Origin: Verrucomicrobiaceae bacterium
GTDB taxonomy: Bacteria; Verrucomicrobiota; Verrucomicrobiia; Verrucomicrobiales; Verrucomicrobiaceae
Length of the DNA stretch: 60,027 nucleotides
Reading direction: 5' to 3'
Assembly: GCA_029865835.1 (NCBI GenBank)
Contig: JARXAL010000221.1
Coordinates: forward strand, 1-60,027
The notes under the pieces are model-generated. The model saw only the letters and a list, made by a program, of their open reading frames with translations. It did not search any database and had not been told where the DNA came from. A program made the translations under genes and the position numbers. Shown here piece after piece: positions 20,875 through 31,700 of the stretch; position 1 is the stretch's first letter; each line of letters opens with the position of its first letter.

Positions 20875-23076
20875 TCAGACCGTCTGCAACAAATCTCGCA
20901 GGCAAGTCCATCGCTTCCTGCTTTCTTGTTTTTGCACGGCAAGCCTCAGGGCCTTTGGATCACCGACAAGTACAACGAGTTTGCGGGCTCTTGTGATGCC
21001 TGTATAAACGAGGCTTCTTTCGAGCATGACAAAATGTTGGGTGCTCACAGGAATGATCACGCAAGGGAACTCGCTACCCTGGCTCTTATGGATGGTCATC
21101 GCGTAGGCAGACTGCAAGGCGTCTAGCTCACCAGGTTCATACGCAACCTCACGACCTCCGTCGAAGCGGACATGCACTTTGACGGGGTCCAAATCCATAC
21201 TCGCAATGACACCCAGGTCACCGTTGAACACATCTTTTTCATAATCATTGAGGGTTTGAAGCACTTTGTCCCCTACCCGAAAAGACGTGCCAAAGCGCTC
21301 AATCTCGTATTTGAATTCGTTGGGCGGGTTGAGCGCTGCTTGAAGAGCGTGATTCAAGACGCGGGTGCCCAGGCTATTGCGATTCATTGGTGTCAGGACC
21401 TGGATGTCTTGAATCGAATCCAGCCCATACTTGGCGGGCAATCGGGTTTTGACGAGTTGCACCACCGTCTCAGCAGTCGCTTCGGGGGTGGCGGCCTCTA
21501 AGAAAAAGAAATCGCTGTCCCGATGGGGAGTCAAATCGGGCACCTGGCCGCCATTAATCGAGTGAGCGCTTGTGATGATGCGGCTGCTAGCGGCCTGGCG
21601 GAAGATTTCGGTGAGCTTCACACATGGAACCTGACCACTGGCAATGGCGTCCTGAAGCACCTTACCGGGACCGACACTCGGGAGTTGGTCGGCATCACCC
21701 ACCAGAAGCAGCTTGGCACCTTGTGGAAGGGCTGAAAGGAACTGAGCCATCAGCGGAGCGTCAATCATCGAAACTTCGTCCAACACGAAAACATCTCCCT
21801 GGAGTGGACGCCCGCGATGTCGACCCCAGATACCAGACCCTTGAGACTCAAGGAGGCGATGCAGTGTCTTGGCCTCGATGCCCGCGCTTTCCTGTAGGCG
21901 GCGAGCGGCTCTCCCGGTAGGGGCAGCCAGAACGATTTTCTTTCCAGCTGCCTGATGAATCGACAAAAGTGTGCGGACCAAGGTCGTCTTGCCCACTCCC
22001 GGTCCCCCGGTGATGATGAGAACCTGCTGCCTCATAGCCTCCCTGACCGCTTGTCTTTGACTCTCAGCGAGCGTCAGTTTTTGACTGGCCTCAGCTTGAG
22101 CGATCGCAGTCTCGATGCCTTCTTCGGCGACTTCCAACTCAGCCTTGGATTTGGCAAGCGCCTTCAAGTGCTGGGCGATGCTCTGTTCCGCCCCGCGTAG
22201 GTGCGGTAAGGCGACAAAAGCTTCGTCAGCCATGATCGAAGCGGTTAACTCGCTGGCTTCAACTAAACGATCTACTACCAAGGCAACAGAAGCCTGAGCC
22301 ACTTCCAAAAGATGCGCTGCATGCTCCAACACACTGGCCCTGGGGAGGCAGGTATGTCCACGTTCCTCAGCTTCTGTCAAAGTGTGCAAAATACCCGCCT
22401 TCAAACGCTGGGGCGCGTCTTTCTCCATTCCGATCTGCATCGCAATTTGATCTGCGGTTTTGAAGCCGACCCCATGAATGTCCGCCGCGAGTTGGAACGG
22501 ATTTGCTTTCAGCACGGCTTCGGCGCTGTCTCCGTAGGTCTTATAGATGCGCAGTGCACGGGACGGACTGATGCCATGGCGGTGAAGAAAAAGCATGATG
22601 GCATGCACGGCCTTTTGCTTCATCCAAGATGCCCGGATCTCCTGACGCCGCTTACTGCCAATCCCCTCCACCTGCTCCAACTTCACGGACTCGTTTTCGA
22701 TGATGTCCAACGTCGCCGAGCCAAACTTGGCCAGGATACGCTTGGCGTAAGCTGGCCCGACTCCGTCAATCAGGCCGCTGCCGAGATAGCGTTCCAATCC
22801 GTCAAGCGTATCCGGACGATTCAGAGTCAGTTTTGCCGCCCTGAACTGATCCCCGTAGTCCCGTGCCCTCTCCCAGGTTCCGGTTGCATCGAGTTGCTCA
22901 CCCGGAACCACATGGGGCGCGTTGCCGATGACGGTCACAACCTGACGCGTCCGGCCCTCTGGTAACACCTTCAAAATGCAGTAGCCCGTGTCTTCTGAGT
23001 GAAATGTCACTCTTTCCACCGTGCCCTTCAGGCGCTCCTGTTCGGCGGTTGATGAAGCGGGACGGGACGATTTCAT
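20875..23076 (-). CDS. recD2: RecD2-type ATP-dependent DNA helicase
   Basis: GTVERVTFHSEDTGYCILKV, ITGGPGVGKTTLVRTLL, VLDEVSMIDAPLM, AYAMTIHKSQGSEFPCVIIP. Confidence 0.95.
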   Translation of the reverse strand: MKSSRPASSTAEQERLKGTVERVTFHSEDTGYCILKVLPEGRTRQVVTVIGNAPHVVPGEQLDATGTWERARDYGDQFRAAKLTLNRPDTLDGLERYLGSGLIDGVGPAYAKRILAKFGSATLDIIENESVKLEQVEGIGSKRRQEIRASWMKQKAVHAIMLFLHRHGISPSRALRIYKTYGDSAEAVLKANPFQLAADIHGVGFKTADQIAMQIGMEKDAPQRLKAGILHTLTEAEERGHTCLPRASVLEHAAHLLEVAQASVALVVDRLVEASELTASIMADEAFVALPHLRGAEQSIAQHLKALAKSKAELEVAEEGIETAIAQAEASQKLTLAESQRQAVREAMRQQVLIITGGPGVGKTTLVRTLLSIHQAAGKKIVLAAPTGRAARRLQESAGIEAKTLHRLLESQGSGIWGRHRGRPLQGDVFVLDEVSMIDAPLMAQFLSALPQGAKLLLVGDADQLPSVGPGKVLQDAIASGQVPCVKLTEIFRQAASSRIITSAHSINGGQVPDLTPHRDSDFFFLEAATPEATAETVVQLVKTRLPAKYGLDSIQDIQVLTPMNRNSLGTRVLNHALQAALNPPNEFKYEIERFGTSFRVGDKVLQTLNDYEKDVFNGDLGVIASMDLDPVKVHVRFDGGREVAYEPGELDALQSAYAMTIHKSQGSEFPCVIIPVSTQHFVMLERSLVYTGITRARKLVVLVGDPKALRLAVQKQESRKRWTCLRDLLQTV

Positions 23077-23163
23077 GACTCAGACTTAGCGCAACCGCTG
23101 GCGTGTTCCAAGTTTCTCCATGCATCGCTTGCAGTTTGACCGATCCAACTGACAATCCGCGCG

Positions 23164-23958
23164 ATGGAATTTTTGCCTGTTTCTCTGCCCTTTCTTGCTG
23201 AAATCAATGTTTTCGATTTCTCCTGGATTTCGACGCCCGAAGCGTGGGTTTCTCTGCTTACCCTCGCCGCGCTCGAGATCGTTCTTGGCATCGATAACAT
23301 TGTATTCATCTCCATCCTGGTCGACAAACTTCCAGAGGAGGACCGGGCACGCGGACGATTCATTGGACTTGCGCTGGCCATGGTCACGCGAATCATGCTT
23401 TTGCTCAGCATCACCTGGGTGATGCAACTCACCACTCCTCTTTTCACTGCATTAGGTCATTCAGTGACCGGGAAAGACTTGATTCTCATTGGTGGCGGCC
23501 TGTTTCTGTTGGCCAAAAGCACCCGCGAAATCCACCACAAGCTCGAAGATGATGTCGAAGGCGAACTGAAAAGTCAGGGCAAAACAGCCAATTTTGCCGC
23601 CATCATGATCCAGGTAGCCCTTTTGGACATCGTTTTTTCGCTGGATTCCGTGATCACTGCCGTCGGCATGGCCAGCTACATCATGGTCATGGTCATCGCG
23701 GTTATGGTGGCGGTCGGCTTCATGATGATCTTTGCAGGTTCAGTGAATCGCTTCATCAGCAAGCACCCGACAGTGAAAATGCTGGCCTTATCCTTCCTCC
23801 TGTTGATTGGAACCACCCTGGTGGCGGAAGGCTTCCACTTTCACTTTCCGAAAGGCTACGTCTATTTCGCCATGGCTTTCTCCGTTTTTGTGGAGTTGCT
23901 GAACCTCAAATCCACTGCTCGAAGGAAACTCAAGGCTCAAAACCACGGAGTTAACTGA
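23164..23958 (+). CDS. TerC family membrane protein
   Basis: LEIVLGIDNIVFISILVDKLP, ALLDIVFSLDSVITAVGM, VVAEGFHFHFPKGYVYFAMAFSVFVELLN. Confidence 0.94.
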   Translation: MEFLPVSLPFLAEINVFDFSWISTPEAWVSLLTLAALEIVLGIDNIVFISILVDKLPEEDRARGRFIGLALAMVTRIMLLLSITWVMQLTTPLFTALGHSVTGKDLILIGGGLFLLAKSTREIHHKLEDDVEGELKSQGKTANFAAIMIQVALLDIVFSLDSVITAVGMASYIMVMVIAVMVAVGFMMIFAGSVNRFISKHPTVKMLALSFLLLIGTTLVAEGFHFHFPKGYVYFAMAFSVFVELLNLKSTARRKLKAQNHGVN

Positions 23959-24023
23959 CATCAATTTCTTTTCCTAAGGCGGCGTTGACATTGCGCCTGA
24001 GGTTCCAATAGTGTCACTGGTTT

Positions 24024-24524
24024 ATGGCTTCTGACTTTCGCCTCTCCTTGCGCCTCCTTTGGGTGGCCTCCCTTCTCGTCTCCGCTAGTGCTCTTAGTTC
24101 CTGCTCAAGTGTAGGTGAGAGCCCGGGCGGCAAGATTTCCAAGGTCAAAGTATTCCATCTGATCCCCACCGAGCAGGTGAGATCTTCAGACCGTTCTCTG
24201 GCCTTCGAGCGCCAGTATCGGCTCCGTGGAGCGGTGACAGCAGCCGAACAGCGTGAACGCGCCGGGCAATACTATGATTTCCTCTGGAGTGTCACCGACC
24301 GCACTCAACCCGTGACGATCAAGATGCAGTACCGCCAAGCCAATACAGGTTTGGAAACGTTTGTCATGACTCAGGAAGTGACCAACGTCCGCCGTTCGAA
24401 CTGGAGCAATTTTCAGGTCACCGGGCCAGCCTACAATGGCAATGGCCGTGTGACCTCCTGGAAACTCACCTTGGAACGAGGTGGTGAAATCATCGGCTCC
24501 CAACAATCCTACCTCTGGGAATAA
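24024..24524 (+). CDS. Hypothetical lipoprotein
   Basis: Lipobox-like SALSSC; no recognised family. Confidence 0.65.
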   Translation: MASDFRLSLRLLWVASLLVSASALSSCSSVGESPGGKISKVKVFHLIPTEQVRSSDRSLAFERQYRLRGAVTAAEQRERAGQYYDFLWSVTDRTQPVTIKMQYRQANTGLETFVMTQEVTNVRRSNWSNFQVTGPAYNGNGRVTSWKLTLERGGEIIGSQQSYLWE

Positions 24525-24573
24525 AAGCCCAAACGACGCCCAGGCACCTCGCTTCCTTGAGGGCTAGTTGCTG

Positions 24574-24693
24574 TTATCCCTTTCTCCACTTCACCCACCC
24601 AATGTCTCGTCGCCAGTATTCGAACCCCGCGTCCATTTTGGATTGCGTGCGATTCCGGCGGCTTGTCCGTAGCGCTGAGGGCTGTTGTTTCAT
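24574..24693 (-). CDS. Candidate small ORF, 39 aa, W/R/K-rich (not in supplied ORF track)
   Basis: Reverse strand translation MKQQPSALRTSRRNRTQSKMDAGFEYWRRDIGWVKWRKG*; AGGTGG Shine-Dalgarno-like sequence 8 nt before ATG; otherwise unexplained 250-bp gap. Confidence 0.4.
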   Translation of the reverse strand: MKQQPSALRTSRRNRTQSKMDAGFEYWRRDIGWVKWRKG

Positions 24694-24778
24694 GACTTTC
24701 CCCACCTGGCGGCAAAGTATTCCCTGGACCAGCCATCAACCCGACTGAACCCCGAGACTCGCCCAACCCCCATTTGCT

Positions 24779-25312
24779 TTGCCCGCTGTGTCCGCCCCTT
24801 CAACCATTCTCGTAGGCCGTGTCGGTGGACTTTTCTGGCTGCGTGTGGAGGGCAAGGGAACCTTCCAAAACAGTCTCCAGGTCAAGGATGCCTTTGAGCG
24901 CATGACCAAAGCCGGAGTGCGTTCTTTCGTCGTCGATCTCGAGCGCTGTCCCATCATGGACAGCACTTTTCTGGGCACCCTGACCGGAGCCGCGGTGCTA
25001 CTTCGTGACTTCGAAGGAACCGTCAGCGTGTTGAACGCCAACCCGCGCAACCTCCAACTGATGACCAGTCTCGGACTGGACTACATCTTGGACGTGGATG
25101 CAGGCGGAGAAAAATTTCCCACCCAGCGCCGTCAAGTGACGGCTCATCTGGACAACTGCGCCGAGACCACTGCCGCCACCCGCAAGGATCAGGCAGAGCA
25201 TGTTCTAGAAGCTCACCAGGCCCTCGCAGATCTTAGCGAGGACAACCAATGCCGCTTCCAGGACGTCATCGACTTTCTCGAGAAAGAACTCGAAAACCGC
25301 AGTGGTGGCTAG
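24779..25312 (+). CDS. STAS domain anti-sigma factor antagonist-like protein
   Basis: VRSFVVDLERCPIMDSTFLGTLTGAAVLLRDFEGTVSVLNANPRN; start uncertain (TTG 24779 or GTG 24788). Confidence 0.88.
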   Translation: MPAVSAPSTILVGRVGGLFWLRVEGKGTFQNSLQVKDAFERMTKAGVRSFVVDLERCPIMDSTFLGTLTGAAVLLRDFEGTVSVLNANPRNLQLMTSLGLDYILDVDAGGEKFPTQRRQVTAHLDNCAETTAATRKDQAEHVLEAHQALADLSEDNQCRFQDVIDFLEKELENRSGG

Positions 25313-25363
25313 CGCCCGGTCAGTTCGTGGTCTGGAGCAGCCCGCCAGAGAAGGCAGCCGCCC

Positions 25364-26827
25364 ATGGCCACACCCTCTATGAGCCCACTTTCCTCCATCC
25401 TGCTTCTCATTCTGCTCATCGTCCTAGCAGGACTTTTAGTGGTGATGCATCGTCGCCACAAAGATCGGCTCCAGAACGCTCAGGAAAGGCAAAATACCAT
25501 CCTGGCAGAAGAGCGACGCCTCTTCGCTTTCCTGCATGATTTGGGCGAGTCAATCAGCCACGACAGTCGCCGGAACGCCATCCATCGCCTCATCGTTGAG
25601 GGTGCCCAGCGAGTCACAGACAGCGGGGGCGGAGCCTTGTATCTGCTTGATGAAGCCCAAAAATGCCTCGTTCCCAAGTTTCACTCCGATGAGTGCTCCC
25701 CCCTGGTCGAATTGCCAGAGCGCATCATCGCCATGGCCAAACAGAACCCCAGCTCCCTGTTGAGCTTTCTCCGCCTACATGCCGTGGGCAAAGACGTCGG
25801 AGCCCTCGGCGCCGTATTCACCAGCCAGCGCGCCGAAATCGTTGCCAATCTGAAACGCGACGCCCGCTTCGGCAAGTCCAATAATCCCCTCCACCTGCCC
25901 GCTGCCGCCATGATCAGCCCGATCAGTTGCGGGAATCGTCATCTCGGCGTGCTCGCCGTCACCAGCCCACGGGACCGCTCGACCTTTGACGAAAACGACT
26001 TCGAAGTCTTCCGGTCTCTCGCGGAGCAATCCGCCTTTGCCCTTGCCAACGCCCTGGTCCGGCAAGAAGCCAATGCCAAACAGCAAATCGACGCCGAACT
26101 GCGCGCCGCCAGTGCCGTTCAGCGCATCCTGCTGCCTGACCAGGACCCCAAACTCAACGGCTACACCGTCGCCGGCCAAAATATTCCCGCCCGCATCTTA
26201 AGCGGAGATTTTTATGACTACATCGAGCTTGAGGGCGGCCGCCTGGGCCTTGTCATCGCCGACGTCTCAGGAAAAGGCACCGCCGCCGCTCTCATTTCCG
26301 CCATGTGTCGTGCTGTCATGCGCACCCTGGCCCCGCAGGAGTCATCCCCCGCTGCGGTTCTCTCCAAAGTGAACCGCCAACTCTTTCCGGACATCCGAGA
26401 GGACATGTTCATCACCATGGCTTACCTCGTGCTCGACCCGTCTTCCGGTGAAGTCATCTACTCCCGCGCAGGCCACACGGCGCCCCTCGTCTGGCATGCT
26501 ACCACCGGGCTTGTGGAGACACTGAACACTCCTGGAATGGCTGTAGGCATCGACAAAGGCGATGTGTTTGAGCGGATCGCCAGGGATGTCTCCATTCACC
26601 TTGATCCCGGCGACACGCTCCTGCTTTACACGGACGGGATCAGCGAAGCCACTGACAACAAAGAACTCATGTTCGGAGAAGAGCGCGTCGAACGAGCCCT
26701 CGCGCTGCGCGCTGCTCAGGGACCCCGAACCATTGTCCAAGGCCTCCTGCAAGAAGTGGATGTCTTCGTCGCCGGACAGCGTTCCCTGGATGACATCACC
26801 TTGATTGCAGTGCAGAAGACGGCATAG
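25364..26827 (+). CDS. GAF + PP2C/SpoIIE-type serine phosphatase (RsbU-like)
   Basis: AASAVQRILLPDQDPKLNGYTVAGQNIPARILSGDFYDYIEL ... DVSGKGTAAALISAMCRAVMRT ... LLYTDGISEATD. Confidence 0.93.
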   Translation: MATPSMSPLSSILLLILLIVLAGLLVVMHRRHKDRLQNAQERQNTILAEERRLFAFLHDLGESISHDSRRNAIHRLIVEGAQRVTDSGGGALYLLDEAQKCLVPKFHSDECSPLVELPERIIAMAKQNPSSLLSFLRLHAVGKDVGALGAVFTSQRAEIVANLKRDARFGKSNNPLHLPAAAMISPISCGNRHLGVLAVTSPRDRSTFDENDFEVFRSLAEQSAFALANALVRQEANAKQQIDAELRAASAVQRILLPDQDPKLNGYTVAGQNIPARILSGDFYDYIELEGGRLGLVIADVSGKGTAAALISAMCRAVMRTLAPQESSPAAVLSKVNRQLFPDIREDMFITMAYLVLDPSSGEVIYSRAGHTAPLVWHATTGLVETLNTPGMAVGIDKGDVFERIARDVSIHLDPGDTLLLYTDGISEATDNKELMFGEERVERALALRAAQGPRTIVQGLLQEVDVFVAGQRSLDDITLIAVQKTA

Positions 26828-26859
26828 TTTCCCTCCCCTCAATCCAAAAAACTTACCGT

Positions 26860-27429
26860 ATGTCCGAAACTGATCCCTCCATCCCGTCTCTAGAGACCGA
26901 TCCAGCCACCACAGCGGAAGAGTTGTCTCCAAACGACAACGTGACCCCGGTAGATCCCCTCGAACAGGCCCTGCTCGACATCGAGAAATGGAAAGACCTC
27001 GCTTACCGGAGCCAAGCCGAACTCGACAACTTCCGCAAACGCGCCACCCGTGAGGGCCAGGAAGCCCGCGCTTTTGCGAATGGCGAGTTGCTTCGCTCCA
27101 TTCTACCGATTCTCGACAACTTCGAAATGGGCCTCAACGCCGCCCGCGCTGAATCTGAGAAATCCATGATCTTCATGGGCATGCAAATGGTGCATCGCCA
27201 GTTTCAAGAATTCCTCAAAGACTTTGGAGTTCAGGAAATCGAATCGCTCGGCAAAGCGTTCGACCCGAACCTCCATGAGGCCGTTTCCCAGGAAGTCACC
27301 ACCGAACATGCCGAAGGCACGATCATCCGCGTCACCCGTCCTGGGTATCGCCTGAAGGAGCGTTTGCTCCGGCCTACTTCCGTCATTGTCGCAGCGGCCA
27401 ATGCGCCAGATTCCCCGGCTGAGGCGTAA
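26860..27429 (+). CDS. grpE: Nucleotide exchange factor GrpE
   Basis: KWKDLAYRSQAELDNFRKRATREGQEARAFANGELLRSILPILDNFEMGL ... VTRPGYRLKERLLRPTSVIVA. Confidence 0.94.
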   Translation: MSETDPSIPSLETDPATTAEELSPNDNVTPVDPLEQALLDIEKWKDLAYRSQAELDNFRKRATREGQEARAFANGELLRSILPILDNFEMGLNAARAESEKSMIFMGMQMVHRQFQEFLKDFGVQEIESLGKAFDPNLHEAVSQEVTTEHAEGTIIRVTRPGYRLKERLLRPTSVIVAAANAPDSPAEA

Positions 27430-27467
27430 CCTGATCCCAACTTTTACCCCGACTCTTCTTTTCATTC

Positions 27468-28613
27468 ATGGCTGACAAGCGCGACTACTACGAGGTCCTT
27501 GGCGTCTCCCGGGACGCCACTGCGGATGACCTCAAAAAAGCCTACCGCAAACTCGCGGTGAAATATCACCCCGACAAAAACCCTGACGACAAGTCGGCCG
27601 AGGAGAAATTCAAAGAAGTCAGCGAAGCTTATGACGTCCTGAACGACGACCAAAAGCGCGCGGCATATGACCGCTATGGACATGCCGCGTTCGCGGGTGG
27701 CATGGGCGGTGGTGCAGGCGGCGGCGGCATGCATGATCCGTTCGACATCTTCAAAGAAGTGTTCGGCGGCGGTGGCGGCGTTTTTGAGTCCTTCTTCGGC
27801 GGTGGCGGCGGTGGAAGTCAGCGTCGCAGCGGTGGCCCCCAACGGGGATCTGATTTGCGTTACGCTCTCGAGATCACCCTCGAAGAAGCCGCTCACGGCG
27901 CCGAGCGCGAGATCGAGTATGAGCGCCTCGTGTCCTGCAAAACCTGCACCGGGAGTGGCTCGGCCTCCGGCAGCGGCAAAAAAACCTGCCGCACCTGCGG
28001 AGGCGCGGGCCAAGTCATTTCCTCGCGCGGCTTTTTCCAGGTACAACAAACCTGCCCCGATTGCGGCGGCACTGGCGAGACCATCACGGATCCCTGCAAA
28101 CCCTGCCGGGGCGTGGGTCGGGTCAAAGAACGCACCCGCGTTCGCCTGCGCATTCCCGCTGGCATCGAGGAAGGCTCCCGCCTGCGCTCGCAAGGCAATG
28201 GCGACACCGGCACTGCCGGCGGCGCACCTGGCGACCTGTACGTCGTCATGCACCTCAAGCCTCATGACGTCTTCCAACGCGATGGGGACGACCTGCACTG
28301 CGAGATGCCCATGTCCTTCACAACGGCTGCCCTCGGAGGAGAGCTCACTGTTCCCACGATCGAAGGCAAAGCGACCGTCAAGATTCCAGCAGGCACGCAG
28401 AGCGGCACGACCTTCCGCCTCCGCAGCAAGGGTCTCAAGCACCTGGGTGGCGCCAACAACGGTGACCTCTACGTCCACGTTCAAATCGCCGTCCCTACCA
28501 AGCTCAATGGCGACCAAAAAGCCAAACTCCAGGAATTCGCCAATCTGATTGGCGAAAACGCCTCTGAGATGGAGGAAAGCTTTTTCGAGAAGGCCAAAAA
28601 GTTCTTCAGCTAG
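27468..28613 (+). CDS. dnaJ: Chaperone DnaJ
   Basis: J domain with HPD and four CxxCxGxG zinc motifs ([32 protein letters not shown]). Confidence 0.96.
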   Translation: MADKRDYYEVLGVSRDATADDLKKAYRKLAVKYHPDKNPDDKSAEEKFKEVSEAYDVLNDDQKRAAYDRYGHAAFAGGMGGGAGGGGMHDPFDIFKEVFGGGGGVFESFFGGGGGGSQRRSGGPQRGSDLRYALEITLEEAAHGAEREIEYERLVSCKTCTGSGSASGSGKKTCRTCGGAGQVISSRGFFQVQQTCPDCGGTGETITDPCKPCRGVGRVKERTRVRLRIPAGIEEGSRLRSQGNGDTGTAGGAPGDLYVVMHLKPHDVFQRDGDDLHCEMPMSFTTAALGGELTVPTIEGKATVKIPAGTQSGTTFRLRSKGLKHLGGANNGDLYVHVQIAVPTKLNGDQKAKLQEFANLIGENASEMEESFFEKAKKFFS

Positions 28614-28734
28614 GCACCAAGTCCGACCTCACCGGCCCGAATTTCCTCACAAAACCCATGAGCAGCGCAAAAAGCGGCTTGTTCGAGGGTTTTTGTCCAA
28701 TGCCGACGCTTTGCCGCCTCTTGTTCCCAGCACG

Positions 28735-31700
28735 ATGAACCCGCCTTCCTCATTCCATCTCTGGACCCGTCCCCTATTGACGTTCGCCCTGCTCATGCCA
28801 GCCACGCTCAACGCCGCTGACGCTGAAGGCGTCAAGTTCTTCGAGATGAACATCCGCCCCCTGCTGGCGCAAAAATGCTTCGAGTGCCACGGCAAGGACA
28901 AACAGAAAGCTGATCTGCGGCTCGATCACATCGACCACATCCGCGCCGGAGGCAGCCATCATGGCCCTGCCATCGTCAGCGGTCCCGTCGAAAAATCTCC
29001 TTTGATCCAGGCCATCGAATACAAGGACTCTGAGTTCGAGATGCCACCGGATGAAAAGCTCACCAGCGAGCAGATTGATCTGCTCAAAAAGTGGGTCGCT
29101 ATGGGAGCTCCCTGGCCGGAAGGCGAAGTCGCCCCGAAAGGCCCCTACAAGCCGGGTGTCATCTCTGCCGAGGAAAGAGCTTGGTGGGCCTTTCAACCGC
29201 TCAAGAAAGTCACCCCTCCCGCTCCCATCAAAGACAGTGGCTCAAACGAGATCGACCTCTTCGTTCGCGAGCGACTTGCCAAAGAGGGCCTGGCACCCTC
29301 CGCTGAGGCTTCGCCTGAGGAACTCATCCGGCGCGTCACTTTCGACCTCCACGGCCTGCCACCCACGCCAGAGGCCCTTCGGCAGTTTGTCTCCGCTTAC
29401 CGGGCCGCCCCAAGCGCCGCCGAGCGCAACCGGGTTTACGAAACTCTGATCGACGACCTCCTGGCGTCTCCCCATTATGGCGAACGCTGGGCCCAACATT
29501 GGCTTGACCTTGCCCGTTACGCCGAGTCCGAAGGTTACCGCCAGGATGCCTACCGCCCCAATGTCTGGCCTTACCGCGACTACGTCATCAAGGCCTTCAA
29601 CGCCGACAAGCCCTATGACCAGTTCATCCGCGAGCAGATCGCCGGGGACGAATTGGACCCTGAAAATCCGGAGGTCACCATTGCCACCGCCTTCCTCCGC
29701 CATGGCATCTATGAGTACAACCAACGCGACGCCGAAGGGCAATGGAAGCTCATACTCAATGAAGCCACCGGTGTCACCGCCGACGTCTTCATGGGCCTCA
29801 GCGTGCAGTGCGCCCAATGCCACGATCACAAATTTGATCCGATTCTGCAAAAGGACTTCTATCGCCTGCAGGCCTTCTTGAACAACGTCACCTGGCCGGA
29901 GGACAAGCTGCTCGCCACCCCTGATGCAGTGCGCGAACACGAAAAACAACTCGCCGCCTGGAAGCAAGCCGCCGCGGCTCCCCTTGCGGTCATCGACTCC
30001 ATCCTTGAGCCCCGCTATGCGAAGGCCGCCGAAAAGGCCATGAGCCTCTTTCCCGATGAGGTGAAGGCCATGTATGCCAAACCCAAGGCAGAACGCACTC
30101 CTTACGAAGAGCAAGTCGTGCAACTCGCCTACCGTCAGGCGGCCCTGGAACGCACCCGCTACAAAACGGACAAGATCCCTGAACCCGATGCCAGCCGCCT
30201 CAAGGAAGCCACAGCAGGACTCGCCCAATTTGACAGCCTCAAACCAAAGACGCCCCTGACCGCCTTCGTCATCGGCGAGACCGGCCTGAAACCCGCACCC
30301 GCCGCCTTCATCACCCGAAAGTCAGGCAAAGTCGAAACCAACCCAGGTTTCCTCACCATCCTCAGTCCCGAAGACGCGAAAATCCCGGAGCCAAAACCCG
30401 GTTCTGCCACCAGCGGGCGCCGCACGGTCCTGGCCAACTGGCTTGCCGACCCCCAAAACCCTCTGACGACTCGCGTCATTGTTAACCGGGTCTGGCAATA
30501 CCACTTCGGCCGGGGCCTGGTCTCCACGGCCAGCGACTTTGGCCGGCTGGGCGAAATGCCCACGCACCCCGAATTGCTTGATTGGCTGACTTCGGACTTT
30601 CTCGCCAACGATTGGCGCCTCAAGCCGCTGCACAAAAAGATCCTGCTCTCCGCCACTTACCGCCAAACCGCCCGGCGCGCACCCGATGCAACGGCCTTGT
30701 TGAAGGATCCCGAAAACAAGCTCCTCTGGCGCTTCCAGCCCCGGCGCCTGGACGCCGAAGAAGCTCGCGATGCGGCCCTCGCCGCCAGTGGCGAACTCCA
30801 GGACAAAGCGGGTGGCGAGGGCGAAGACGCCAAGAAGCCCCGCCGCAGCATTTACACCAAAAAAATTCGCAACACCCAGGACGAAATCCTTCGCAGTCTG
30901 GATGCCCCGGCGGGATTCTCCAGCACGCCAAAACGTGACGCCACCACCACCGCCACCCAAAGTCTGCTTTTTTTCAACGGCGACTGGCCGATGGAACGCG
31001 CCCGGCTCATGGCCGCCCGGCTGAACTCCGAACACTACAACGACACCACCTCCCAGGTGCGCAGCGCTTACGAGCTCACCTTCAATCGCTCCGCCACACC
31101 TGCCGAACTGAAGGCGGCCATTGCTTTCATCGAGAAGCAGACCGCGCAACTGAAAAGCGAGGAACCGCCGCCGCCGCCCGTCACCAGTCCCTTGGCTGAC
31201 CTTTCCAAGCGCTTCCCGCCCGCCGTCACCCAAATCGTCAAGACCACCAAAGCCCTGCATCTCCAACCCGGCAGCGCGCACGAAAAACTCAGCGTTAAGA
31301 CCGAGGACCCGGAAGGCGAACGTTTCTTTGTGGAGGCGCTCGTGAATCTGGATGCCCTTTATCCAGACGGGAATGTGCGCACCATCGTGTCGCGCTGGAA
31401 CAATGGCAAAACCGATGCCGGCTGGGCCTTTGGGGTGACCAGCCAGAAGTCGGCGTATCAGCCGAACAACCTCATCATGCAGTTGAGCGGCGATGATTTT
31501 CAAGGCACCCACGCTTATGAGGTCGTCGCCTCCGGTTTGCGGATCCCCACCGGCAAAGCGCATTACGTGGCCGCCTCAGTGAGCAATCGCCCGCTCGAAG
31601 GACGCCCGTTTGGCGGCAGCGTGACCTTCTATGCTCTGGACCTCACCGACCCCAACGCGACGATGCAAACCATCATGGTGCCGCATGAAGTCGTCGGGGG

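Noticed and set aside
23077-23163. Possible manganese (yybP-ykoY) riboswitch upstream of terC
   Set aside because: The gap between recD2 and terC is only about 87 bp and I could not find the conserved riboswitch core.
23985-24015. TTGACA with a weak -10 upstream of the lipoprotein gene
   Set aside because: The -10 element is poor and spacing is ambiguous; not enough for a promoter call.
24610-24640. GTTCGAATAC T-loop-like string on the minus strand, possible tRNA
   Set aside because: Flanking bases do not form a T stem and no acceptor or anticodon arms could be found; it is explained better by the small ORF.
27462-28517. 351-aa minus-strand ORF opposite dnaJ
   Set aside because: Shadow ORF caused by GC-rich codon structure; dnaJ motifs are clear on the plus strand.
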